64,000 nt of DNA, taken from contig CAYVKV010000004.1 in the NCBI GenBank assembly GCA_964452355.1, forward strand, positions 1 to 64,000, written 5' to 3'. How positions within the stretch are numbered: the first letter of the stretch is position 1; each line of letters starts with the position of its first letter. A program made the translations under genes and the position numbers. Below, piece after piece: positions 34,735 through 42,508 of the stretch. The notes under the pieces are model-generated. The model saw nothing but the letters and a program-made list of their open reading frames with translations, did not search any database and was not told the DNA's origin. This DNA is from UBA1450 sp964452355 (GTDB taxonomy: Bacteria > Patescibacteriota > Microgenomatia > UBA1406 > GWC2-37-13).

Positions 34735-35253
34735 TTACTGTAAATTGAGTTCCAATTCAAGAGCATCTCTTAGTGGAATATTATTTTCTCCAATAAGAGG
34801 AATTTGAGGTTTTGTCTTCCGTGCTTCATCAATTGCATTTGGATAAACAGCAATTATTTGGAAACCTCTTTTTTGATAAAACTTTAGAGCATTAAGATTG
34901 TCATTTGTTGTCTCTAATACTATTTTATTTATCCCTTTTTCTTTCGCAGTTTTTTTGAGCGCATTAAGTAGTAGCGTACCTGCTCCTTTATTTTGTTTAA
35001 AACTATTGAGGGAAATGATTTTACATTCATTATTTTCTACAATGTAAGTTAAAAGCCCAATTTTTTCACCGTTTTCTTCAATTATTATGCCTGTCAAGTC
35101 TTTTGGTCTATAAGTTGTGTCGTTCGTGATAATAAAATTAGATCCCCATTCTTTTATTATTACATTATTAATCCATTCTTTATCATTTTTTGTTACCGAC
35201 CGTACATTTAATTTCATGGAATTCATTTTATCAAGAAAGAAAAGAAGTTCCAT
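34735..35253 (-). CDS. GNAT acetyltransferase
   Basis: 172 residues. Central NKGAGTLLLNALKK (acetyl-CoA binding), then NDNLNALKFYQKRGF, the standard motifs of the GNAT fold. Met10 or Met13 could be the true start. Substrate unknown. Confidence 0.88.
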   Translation of the reverse strand: MELLFFLDKMNSMKLNVRSVTKNDKEWINNVIIKEWGSNFIITNDTTYRPKDLTGIIIEENGEKIGLLTYIVENNECKIISLNSFKQNKGAGTLLLNALKKTAKEKGINKIVLETTNDNLNALKFYQKRGFQIIAVYPNAIDEARKTKPQIPLIGENNIPLRDALELELNLQ

Positions 35254-35305
35254 CCAAAGATTATTTCCATTTTTAAGAAGATTGTTTTAGTAGCCTAAAA
35301 ATGAT

Positions 35306-35325
35306 AGTCCAGGGGGAGGGATTTG
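35306..35325. repeat. partial tRNA-Tyr 3'-end copy
   Basis: 20 bp matching the 3' end of tRNA-Tyr (38111-38130) at 18 of 20 positions, beginning AGTCCA. The rest of the tRNA is absent. It may be a remnant of an attachment site or a chance tRNA-like string. Confidence 0.45.
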
Positions 35326-35347
35326 CTTCGTTATTTCATTCCTCAGT

Positions 35348-35394
35348 CTTAGCTGCCAGTAATCCTCACTCCATATCGGAGACTGGCAGTTAAG
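35348..35394. other. 13-bp imperfect hairpin in intergenic region
   Basis: CTTAGCTGCCAGT (35348-35360) pairs with ACTGGCAGTTAAG (35382-35394) over 13 bp with one G-U pair. An inner CTCC/GGAG pairing adds to it. Not a terminator. Could be a structured RNA or DNA site. Confidence 0.55.
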
Positions 35395-35424
35395 CGAACC
35401 TTTGGTTCTCATCTCTCATAAATC

Positions 35425-35462
35425 CATAAAAAAAGATGGCATTTCAGCCATCTTTTTTTATG
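35425..35462 (-). terminator. terminator after the feo operon
   Basis: CATAAAAAAAGATGGC and GCCATCTTTTTTTATG form a perfect 16-bp stem with a 6-nt loop, A/T-tracts on both sides. It sits 74 bp past the FeoA-like stop. Its outer half (TGGACTCATAAAAAA on the minus strand) is identical to the tRNA-Tyr 3' end and its terminator. Confidence 0.85.
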
Positions 35463-35536
35463 AGTCCAGACTGACGAAGAAAGTTAGAATCTTTTACGTA
35501 CAAATTTAGTATAGTAAATAATCCTTTTAATTTTTA

Positions 35537-35908
35537 TCAATCAATTTTTGAAACGATTATATATTTAGCAATCTCCTTATCTAGAGCAAACTGACTCAAT
35601 CCAATCTGGCACAATAAGGTTGGAAATCTTTGAATTATTTGAATAGACATACCCGGCATAATTCCCATAGACATGACAATTTTCAATTGTTCTTTTTTTG
35701 TGGTACAAATGGCAATGATTTTTCGAATATCTCCTTTCCCCAATTTATTAAGGGGAATTGATCCGGTGGAATCTGAGTCTTCTTGTGGCCATTCATAGTT
35801 ACAATTGGGGCATCTAATAAGCGGGCAATTTGTTGTCAGTGGACATCCGCTACATACTTGAAATGCCTGTTTTTTATTAAATTCATATCCACATAATTGA
35901 CATATCAT
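35537..35908 (-). CDS. feoA: FeoA-like protein with Cys-rich N-terminus
   Basis: 123 residues. The first 36 hold seven Cys (C3, C6, C19, C22, C28, C33, C36), a probable metal-binding knuckle, followed by an SH3-like FeoA domain (about 52-122) with MSMGIMPGMSIQIIQR. It probably helps FeoB import Fe2+. Its start overlaps the FeoB stop by 4 nt. Confidence 0.8.
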   Translation of the reverse strand: MICQLCGYEFNKKQAFQVCSGCPLTTNCPLIRCPNCNYEWPQEDSDSTGSIPLNKLGKGDIRKIIAICTTKKEQLKIVMSMGIMPGMSIQIIQRFPTLLCQIGLSQFALDKEIAKYIIVSKID

Positions 35909-36963
35909 AATTGTATGTTAGAAGCCGTCAATAACCAATTAGTGAAAAAACCTATAATAAAAGCCATAAAAATACAAAAAATAAATATCGCTATTCCCAT
36001 TTTATTACCCCGTTCTTTTACCATCATTAGGGCTTGTGCGATACAAGCAGGAAATAATGTCATCGTAATTGCGGCTACTGTTAATTGGTTTACTGTAAAT
36101 TCACCAGCCCTTTGCATATCATATAGACCAGCTGCACCAAAGTCTCTTCTAAAAAAACCGAGAACGAACGCAACAGCTGTTTTTTCAGGTAACCCAAGGA
36201 ATTTCATAAAATAACCCAACTTATCAATTATGACATTGAACGAACCTGTTATTTGTCCAATCCACAGGAGTACACTTGCAAAAATAAAAAGAGGAAATAC
36301 TTCTTTTAAGTACCAAACTATTCGGGCATATGTTTTTATAAAAACGTCAGATAAAGTAGGAAGACGAAGTGGGGGGACTTCCATAAAAAATATTGGCGGA
36401 TTACCAGGAAGAAGTTTTGCACCCAGATAGCCAACAATGAGAAAAATACTTGTCATAAAGAGAGACCATACTATTATTGCATTTGGATAGTGAGCTAATA
36501 AAGTAAATAACACGCCAAGCTGTGCTGAGCATGGAATGGCAAGTGCAAGAAGAATTGTCGCCATAACCCTTTCCCTTTTAGTGGGAAGTGTTCTTGTAAC
36601 CATCGTTGCCATAGTACTACAACCTAAACCCAAAACCATTGGAATCACGGCTCTTCCAGACAAACCAATCTTTTTAAAAATTCTATCAATGAGCATTGCT
36701 AACCGAGGCAGATATCCTGAGTCTTCGACAATAGCAAAAACAAAGAAAAATATTCCGACTATCGGAAGAATTATAGCAACTGCATACCTTACTCCCAGAG
36801 TGAGGATTCCATATTCACCGATAAATAAATTTTGTATGATTGGCCATGGAATAATAAATGGGATAACATGGATAAAAAAGGGATTGACATACTTTTTGAA
36901 AATAAAATTTTCAATAAAATCGACAGCTATTCCCGCACCAAACTTACCGACTATTAGATACAA
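35905..36963 (-). CDS. feoB: ferrous iron transporter FeoB, C-terminal membrane part (split by TAG)
   Basis: 352 residues from a TTG. This is the Gate and core membrane region of FeoB, including VLGLGCSTMATMVTRTLPTKRER and the later PCSAQLGVLF. It has no start of its own: the frame runs on upstream through 13 sense codons (36964-37002) to a TAG that ends the G-domain half in the same frame. So this and 37003-37917 are one feoB interrupted by a stop. It might be translated by readthrough or weak reinitiation, or it may be a recent pseudogene. Confidence 0.85.
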   Translation of the reverse strand: MYLIVGKFGAGIAVDFIENFIFKKYVNPFFIHVIPFIIPWPIIQNLFIGEYGILTLGVRYAVAIILPIVGIFFFVFAIVEDSGYLPRLAMLIDRIFKKIGLSGRAVIPMVLGLGCSTMATMVTRTLPTKRERVMATILLALAIPCSAQLGVLFTLLAHYPNAIIVWSLFMTSIFLIVGYLGAKLLPGNPPIFFMEVPPLRLPTLSDVFIKTYARIVWYLKEVFPLFIFASVLLWIGQITGSFNVIIDKLGYFMKFLGLPEKTAVAFVLGFFRRDFGAAGLYDMQRAGEFTVNQLTVAAITMTLFPACIAQALMMVKERGNKMGIAIFIFCIFMAFIIGFFTNWLLTASNIQL

Positions 36964-37002
36964 CCCAACATATATGACCAGTATTAAAATGAGCGTTCCT
37001 GA

Positions 37003-37917
37003 CTATGGATGGATCATATATTGATTTAGCCTATCTGAGAATGTCAATTTCTTAGATTTTTTCAAAGTAAGTATTGATGATGATATTTCAGAAGCTTTTC
37101 TTTGCCTCATTAATGCAATCTCATACATAAATGAATTTGTCTTATTCTTGTTATCTTCGCTCACATTTATCTTTGATAGAACATCTTGAAATATTCCAGG
37201 AATATTTATTTCTGACAATTCGTTTTGCAAATATAAGAGTATTTCTATTCTTGATAGCGACTTTTTGTTTTGTGTAAGCGCATTATCGATCTCTCCAATC
37301 TTTTGTTCTATTTGTGCGCTGTATGTCACGGGGGTTAAACTATATTCTGGTTGAGAATAATTTTGGATTGCTTCTTTTAGCTTATCTGTTCCAATACCTT
37401 TAGTTGCTGTCATTGGTATCACTGGTATTTTTAGTTTTTTCTCAAGTTCAAGAATGCTTATCTCAATATTATGAGTTTCAAGTTCATCAATTAAGTTGAG
37501 TACTAAAATTACAGGGAGATGTGCTTCCATTAATTGGAGCGTAAGAGAAAGCATCCGTTCGACATTTTTTGCATCGATAACATGTATTACTATGTCTGCA
37601 ACACGTGATAGAATAATTTTTTTAGCAATTTTTTCTTCTTCTGATAACGAAAGCAAGGAGTACATTCCTGGAGTATCGACAACCTCATATGTCCTTCCTG
37701 CAAAATGAGTGATTGCTTTCGATATCCCAACGGTAGTCCCAGGATAGTTTGAAACAGTCGCGTAACTATTCGTTAATGAATTAAATAGTGCGCTCTTTCC
37801 CACATTAGGAAAACCAACAAGAATAATTTTTTTATACTCTTTCGGTAAACAGACATTTTCATCATGACAACAGTCTTTTGTAGAAATAATATTCTTCATT
37901 CTCTCGATAATTTTCAT
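37003..37917 (-). CDS. feoB: ferrous iron transporter FeoB, N-terminal G-domain part (split by TAG)
   Basis: 304 residues. G1 GFPNVGKSALFN, G2 GTTVG, G3 DTPGMYSL, G4 NLID (in place of NxxD NKxD type), and a helical region ending FSDRLNQYMIHP, where FeoB normally enters its first membrane helix. The stop TAG (37003-37005) falls right after HP. The next codons in frame (SGTLILILVIYVG, then LYLIVGKFGAG) are the missing first helix. A TGG-to-TAG change would explain it. Confidence 0.88.
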   Translation of the reverse strand: MKIIERMKNIISTKDCCHDENVCLPKEYKKIILVGFPNVGKSALFNSLTNSYATVSNYPGTTVGISKAITHFAGRTYEVVDTPGMYSLLSLSEEEKIAKKIILSRVADIVIHVIDAKNVERMLSLTLQLMEAHLPVILVLNLIDELETHNIEISILELEKKLKIPVIPMTATKGIGTDKLKEAIQNYSQPEYSLTPVTYSAQIEQKIGEIDNALTQNKKSLSRIEILLYLQNELSEINIPGIFQDVLSKINVSEDNKNKTNSFMYEIALMRQRKASEISSSILTLKKSKKLTFSDRLNQYMIHP

Positions 37918-38073
37918 AGGATTTCTAATTTTACCAAAATGGAGCTGACTGAATCAGAAAGCTATAACACAATACTACTATATTAGTTTAGATTGTTCTA
38001 TTAATATAAATATATTGTCCAAAGAGAGGTATTCCCATTCAACTCGGTTCGCTCGCTCAGGGCTATCCACATT

Positions 38074-38110
38074 CATAAAAAAAGACGCCTATTTGGCGTC
38101 CTTTTTTATG
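38074..38110 (-). terminator. tRNA-Tyr terminator
   Basis: CATAAAAAAAGACGCC and GGCGTCCTTTTTTATG form a 16-bp stem with one mismatch, directly after tRNA-Tyr on the minus strand. The stem closely resembles the one ending the feo operon. Confidence 0.8.
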
Positions 38111-38112
38111 AG

Positions 38113-38195
38113 TCCAAGGGGAGGGATTCGAACCCCCGTAGGGTTGCCCCGTTAGATTTACAGTCTAATGCGATTGGCCACTCCGCCACCCTTGG
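38113..38195 (-). tRNA. tRNA-Tyr (GTA)
   Basis: 83-nt class II tRNA. Acceptor arms CCAAGGG and CCCTTGG pair fully, discriminator A. Anticodon loop CTGTAAA with GTA (complement at 38159-38161). Long variable arm. CCA is not encoded. Lies upstream of feo on the same strand. Confidence 0.95.
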
Positions 38196-38291
38196 TTTAG
38201 ATTATTCCTGAAAGTACATTATACCATTCACTCAAGGCGATTCAATTCTTGACTTCCTTCACTGGTACACGTTTTCTGCTATCATAACTGT

Positions 38292-39362
38292 ATGACGCTT
38301 ACAGAAGTAAATTATTATACGCGACGATTTTCACCGGTTGCTTTGATTGTGTTTTTGGTCGGGCTCATTCTTTTTTTTGGAGTAAAACTTTTATTTACTT
38401 ACATGAGCAGTCAAAAGATGACGACGACCACAACATCTGCGTTGGTATCTTATGATCCGGTTTTTGATAAAATTAAACCTCCGATGACTGGAAATATCAA
38501 GAAATCGGACAAATATACATTTGTTATGGACACGCTTGATGGGACGCCAAATTTTGAAGAAGCAACATCGGCTGCGGAAGTTTATTTTTTGCCACAAAAA
38601 ACTGCATCGTTTGGATTTCTTTCAAAAATTTATTCGATGGCAAAAGCTGCAGGGTTTGACACCGATATTACGCAGCATAGATTGGATGACAAACAAGCAA
38701 TTTTTGATGATGGAAAGAATAAACTTGCTATAGATATCAAAACATTCAACTATGTCTATTCGTACACTATCACGCGTGATGACAATGTGACGCCTCCAAC
38801 GCTACCCGTTGCAGAAACAACATTGTTCAATGAAGCTTCAACTTACATATCTGCAATGAAAAGATATCCAGAAGAGCTTGCTCGAGGGGAACGAAATATT
38901 AAATATATGCGCTTGAACCCAGAAACAAGTGAGATTATTCCTTTAAAATCAGCGGAAAGTGCAAACATTGCTGAAGTCGATTTTTTCCTCCCTAATAGAA
39001 ATGGCCTTCCGGTGGTTTCTTCCTCATATTACAATAGCCAGCACTACGTCATGTTTTTGATCGGAGAAAATAATACAAAAGTGATTAAAGCTCAGGTTCA
39101 ATACTTTGATCGATCTGAAGATCAAGTTGGCTTGTATCCTCTTCGATCTGCTGAAGCAGCATGGGAGGACTTGAAAAAGGGACAGGGGATTGTTGTTTCT
39201 TCAGAATCTGAAGCAGGGGAAATTAAAATCCAAAAAGTCTTTTTGGCATATTATGATCCTGCAGTCTACCAAGAATATGTTCAGCCGGTATATGTTTTTT
39301 TAGGAAATAATGAGTTTGTAGCATATGTTTCGGCGGTACGCGATGATTATCTTATTCAGTAG
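38292..39362 (+). CDS. membrane-anchored protein of unknown function
   Basis: 356 residues. One helix (about 15-37), then a large external domain. The last 80 residues (EAAWEDLKKGQG, VFLAYYDP, QPVYVF) recall YycH/YycI-like or PepSY-like folds, but this is weak. TATCAT ends 6 nt before the ATG (leaderless). No close function. Confidence 0.7.
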   Translation: MTLTEVNYYTRRFSPVALIVFLVGLILFFGVKLLFTYMSSQKMTTTTTSALVSYDPVFDKIKPPMTGNIKKSDKYTFVMDTLDGTPNFEEATSAAEVYFLPQKTASFGFLSKIYSMAKAAGFDTDITQHRLDDKQAIFDDGKNKLAIDIKTFNYVYSYTITRDDNVTPPTLPVAETTLFNEASTYISAMKRYPEELARGERNIKYMRLNPETSEIIPLKSAESANIAEVDFFLPNRNGLPVVSSSYYNSQHYVMFLIGENNTKVIKAQVQYFDRSEDQVGLYPLRSAEAAWEDLKKGQGIVVSSESEAGEIKIQKVFLAYYDPAVYQEYVQPVYVFLGNNEFVAYVSAVRDDYLIQ

Positions 39363-39378
39363 TTGATTATCTACGAAA

Positions 39379-40293
39379 TCAAGACACATCAATGCTGAGG
39401 TATTTTACTTGTTCCTTAATCCAATTTACCAGTGTTGTGGTATCAACAAATCGATCTTCACTATTCATAACAACGATCAAATAATCATGTTCTCCATGTC
39501 GGTAAAAGCTCACCAGATTTTCACCAGCATTTTCGGTAAACCCTGTTTTTAAGCCGCCAAGCCCTTGAATTTCTCCCAGTAATTTATTGACGTTAGTCAA
39601 CTTATGAAAGATAGAATAATGAGTATCTGAAATAATAATTTCCTTAGTGCCAACCATTTTGCGAAGATACGGATTTTCAATAAGAGCACGACCAGCAAGT
39701 GCAAGGTCAAACGGTGTCGATTTTTGCCGGTAATTATCAAGTCCCGCCGGATTGGTGAAATATGAATTTTTCATGCCAAGTTTTTGAGCTTTAATATTCA
39801 TAAGTTCGACAAAGGCCTCGTATCCGTAGAAATTTGCAAGAGCATACGCTGCATCATTTCCGGAATGAACAAGCGTTCCATAGAGGAGATTTTCCGCAGT
39901 GATTTGCTCACCGTCTATGAGATCCATTTTTTGTCCCTCGACTGCAACATTTGATATGGTAATGACATCATCTGGTTTGTAAACATCTGCCGCAACAAGG
40001 GCGGTAATAATCTTGGTTGTTGATGCAGGGAAAAAATGTTTATCCGGATTTTTTTCGAATACGGGAGTGAATGAACTCAGATCAACAATGTATGCGCCCT
40101 GTGCAGTTACAAATGGTGGGATCACATCAGCATTTACATAAGGAATGGGATGAATCGTAATTGAGGGGGTTACATGCTCCTGGAAAAACAGCTCTCGATT
40201 AAATGCGATGATTTGGAAATAAGGATTTTGACCAGGGGAAAATAGAAAAAAGAAAGTTGTAATGATAAAGAAAAAGTAGAATCGAAATGGCAT
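39379..40293 (-). CDS. dacA: D-alanyl-D-alanine carboxypeptidase (DacA-like)
   Basis: 304 residues. Signal helix (about 3-20). Active-site motifs S91TTK, SGN (about 148-150) and KTG (near residue 240). Trims D-Ala from peptidoglycan pentapeptides outside the membrane. Lacks the PBP5 C-terminal domain, so it is a short form. TATAAT ends 6 nt before the ATG (leaderless). Confidence 0.92.
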   Translation of the reverse strand: MPFRFYFFFIITTFFFLFSPGQNPYFQIIAFNRELFFQEHVTPSITIHPIPYVNADVIPPFVTAQGAYIVDLSSFTPVFEKNPDKHFFPASTTKIITALVAADVYKPDDVITISNVAVEGQKMDLIDGEQITAENLLYGTLVHSGNDAAYALANFYGYEAFVELMNIKAQKLGMKNSYFTNPAGLDNYRQKSTPFDLALAGRALIENPYLRKMVGTKEIIISDTHYSIFHKLTNVNKLLGEIQGLGGLKTGFTENAGENLVSFYRHGEHDYLIVVMNSEDRFVDTTTLVNWIKEQVKYLSIDVS

Positions 40294-40330
40294 GCCTTTA
40301 TTATAATCTTAAATCAAAGCGGAGTGCAGC

Positions 40331-41725
40331 CTATTTCTCAGTTACTGAAATCCCCAGTTCTGCAAGTTGCCCGTCAGTTGCAGGAGATGGAGCGCTCATA
40401 ATAGAAATTTTTCCACCAGATGTTGCAGGAAACGGTATGATTTCACGAAGCGAAGGTTCTCCTAAAATTGCCATTAAGAGTCGATCTATTCCCGGTGCAA
40501 TGCCACCATGAGGTGGTACACCATAGGTAAATGCCTCAAGCATATGGCTAAACTGTTCCTTTTGTTTTTCTGAAAATCCGATGAGTTCAAATATCTTTTT
40601 TTGAATAGCTGGATCATGAATTCTGATACTACCACCGCCGACTTCATAACCATTTAATACCAAATCGTGTTGTTGTCCCCGAACTTTTCCCGGGTCTGTC
40701 TCAAGAAGTTTGATGTCATCGGGATGAGGGGCGGTAAACATATGATGTGACGGAGCAAATTTTGATTTTCCTGAGCCATGGAAATAGTCTTCTTCTGATT
40801 GTTCGGTAAACAGTGGAAAATCAATGGTCCACGCAAATGCAAGTTCGTTTACATCTTTTTTATCTTTTCTGAGGTCTGGTTTATCAGTTCCATATTTTTT
40901 CATTGCATCTGCATGATTCAATCGTGGCCAGGGAGTTTGTGATATTTTTTTGTCCGGAAAAAGTTCAGCAACCATTTTTGTAAAAAGTTCCTCCGTAAGT
41001 TGCATGATATCTTTTTGCGTTACAAAGGACATCTCAAGGTCAAGTTGCGTAAATTCTCCATAGGCTCGATCTGCTCGTGGATCTTCGTCGCGAAAACATC
41101 GTGCAATCTGAAAATATCGTTCAATTCCTGCAACCATTAATAATTGTTTATATTGTTGAGGCGATTGTGGCAATGCGTAAAACGATCCTTTTTGCAACCG
41201 CGACGGTACGAGAAAATCACGAGCCCCCTCAGGAGTAGCTTTTGTGAGGATAGGAGTATCTACTTCAATAAAATCATGATTCATCAAAAATGAGCGGATA
41301 AAATGCACAGATTGAGAACGAAGTTTCATATTCCGAGCCATTCGTTTTCTGCGGAGATCAAGATATCGATACTTAAGTCGTACTTCCTCATCAATTTCAT
41401 ACCCATCAGAGTCGATCGGCATGGGGAGGGCACTTGCAGCACTCAGTACTTCAAATTCTTGAGCTTCAATTTCGATTTCACCGGTTGGGATTTTGGGATT
41501 AATGAGTTTTTCCGGTCGTTTTTTAACGATTCCTTTGATTAAAACGACCGATTCAGGGGTGAGAGATTTCATTCGTTCATCTCCAATAACTTGAACAATA
41601 CCTGTTCGATCTCGGATATCAAGAAATACTATTTTACGATGATCACGTTTGGTTTCAACCCATCCGTAGAGTTCGATTGGTTTTCCAATATGTAGGGGAG
41701 TATCGATGACTGAAAGCGTCTTCAT
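40331..41725 (-). CDS. aspS: aspartyl-tRNA synthetase (GAD domain absent)
   Basis: 464 residues from Met47 of the open frame; TATAAT ends 7 nt before this ATG. OB-fold anticodon domain (1-110), then class II motifs: motif 2 FRDEDPRADRAYGEFTQLD and motif 3 HGGIAPGIDRLLM. Between GTDKPDLR and IDFPLF the ~120-residue GAD insertion of bacterial AspRS is missing. Charges tRNA-Asp. Confidence 0.93.
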   Translation of the reverse strand: MKTLSVIDTPLHIGKPIELYGWVETKRDHRKIVFLDIRDRTGIVQVIGDERMKSLTPESVVLIKGIVKKRPEKLINPKIPTGEIEIEAQEFEVLSAASALPMPIDSDGYEIDEEVRLKYRYLDLRRKRMARNMKLRSQSVHFIRSFLMNHDFIEVDTPILTKATPEGARDFLVPSRLQKGSFYALPQSPQQYKQLLMVAGIERYFQIARCFRDEDPRADRAYGEFTQLDLEMSFVTQKDIMQLTEELFTKMVAELFPDKKISQTPWPRLNHADAMKKYGTDKPDLRKDKKDVNELAFAWTIDFPLFTEQSEEDYFHGSGKSKFAPSHHMFTAPHPDDIKLLETDPGKVRGQQHDLVLNGYEVGGGSIRIHDPAIQKKIFELIGFSEKQKEQFSHMLEAFTYGVPPHGGIAPGIDRLLMAILGEPSLREIIPFPATSGGKISIMSAPSPATDGQLAELGISVTEK

Positions 41726-41741
41726 ATGAGAGATTATACCA

Positions 41742-42443
41742 TCATTCTTTTTTGTTTTCGTCAGATGGGTTTGTATTTTGATCGGTTGAATCATCTGAAG
41801 TTGCACCATCACCTTCAGCTTCGCCAGTGATTTCCGGCTCTTCAGATACTGTTTCTGGGACAAGCTCTTCTTCTTTATGTTCGGTCACGGATACGATAAT
41901 TCGTTCTTCTTCCTCTTTTATTTCATAAGTAGTAGATTTAGGTAAGTCAGATATTCTGATGACATCGCCGATCTCACCCATATTTGAAATATCAACAACG
42001 ATATCATTTGGAATGTTTGAAGGAAGTGCTTCAATGGTGACCTCGGTCATTTGAGTCAAAAGAATCCCATGTTTCTTTTCAACAGCCTCTGATATTCCTG
42101 AAATAACAAGTGGTACCTGTGTTTCAACTTTTTTCTTAAGATCAATCTTTTTAAGATCGACATGCAGAACGCTTTGATTGGTTGGATGAATTTGAATTTC
42201 ACTAAACAACGTTGGAATTTCCTTTTCGTCAATTTTCACATAAACTACATTCGTTTCACCTGCAGCTCTGAATATGTCAATAAATTCTTTTTTATCAAGT
42301 GAGATTGTCTGAGAAGTAAAATCTTTTCCATAAATATTTGCCGGAATAACTCCTTTGCTTCTGAGAGAACGGTTTCCTTTTCCTTTAATTTCTCGAAGAG
42401 TTGCGTTCATTATGATTTTTTCTTTTGTTTCTTTCTGTACCAT
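41742..42443 (-). CDS. rplY: 50S ribosomal protein bL25 (CTC type)
   Basis: 233 residues. Long bL25/CTC form: L25 domain (about 12-100) followed by the TL5-like beta domain (about 105-195) and an acidic tail (Glu/Asp-rich, about 195-233). Binds 5S rRNA. Met12 is an alternative start. Confidence 0.88.
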   Translation of the reverse strand: MVQKETKEKIIMNATLREIKGKGNRSLRSKGVIPANIYGKDFTSQTISLDKKEFIDIFRAAGETNVVYVKIDEKEIPTLFSEIQIHPTNQSVLHVDLKKIDLKKKVETQVPLVISGISEAVEKKHGILLTQMTEVTIEALPSNIPNDIVVDISNMGEIGDVIRISDLPKSTTYEIKEEEERIIVSVTEHKEEELVPETVSEEPEITGEAEGDGATSDDSTDQNTNPSDENKKE

Positions 42444-42508
42444 GGATGTATTCGGTAATAATTAAAAAATGTATCTCACCTAAATTCAATTTTTTTAGAC
42501 CAACAAAC

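Noticed and set aside
37003..37005. General recoding of TAG as a sense codon
   Set aside because: Other genes in the window appear to end normally at TAG, e.g. secF, and only feoB reads on in frame.
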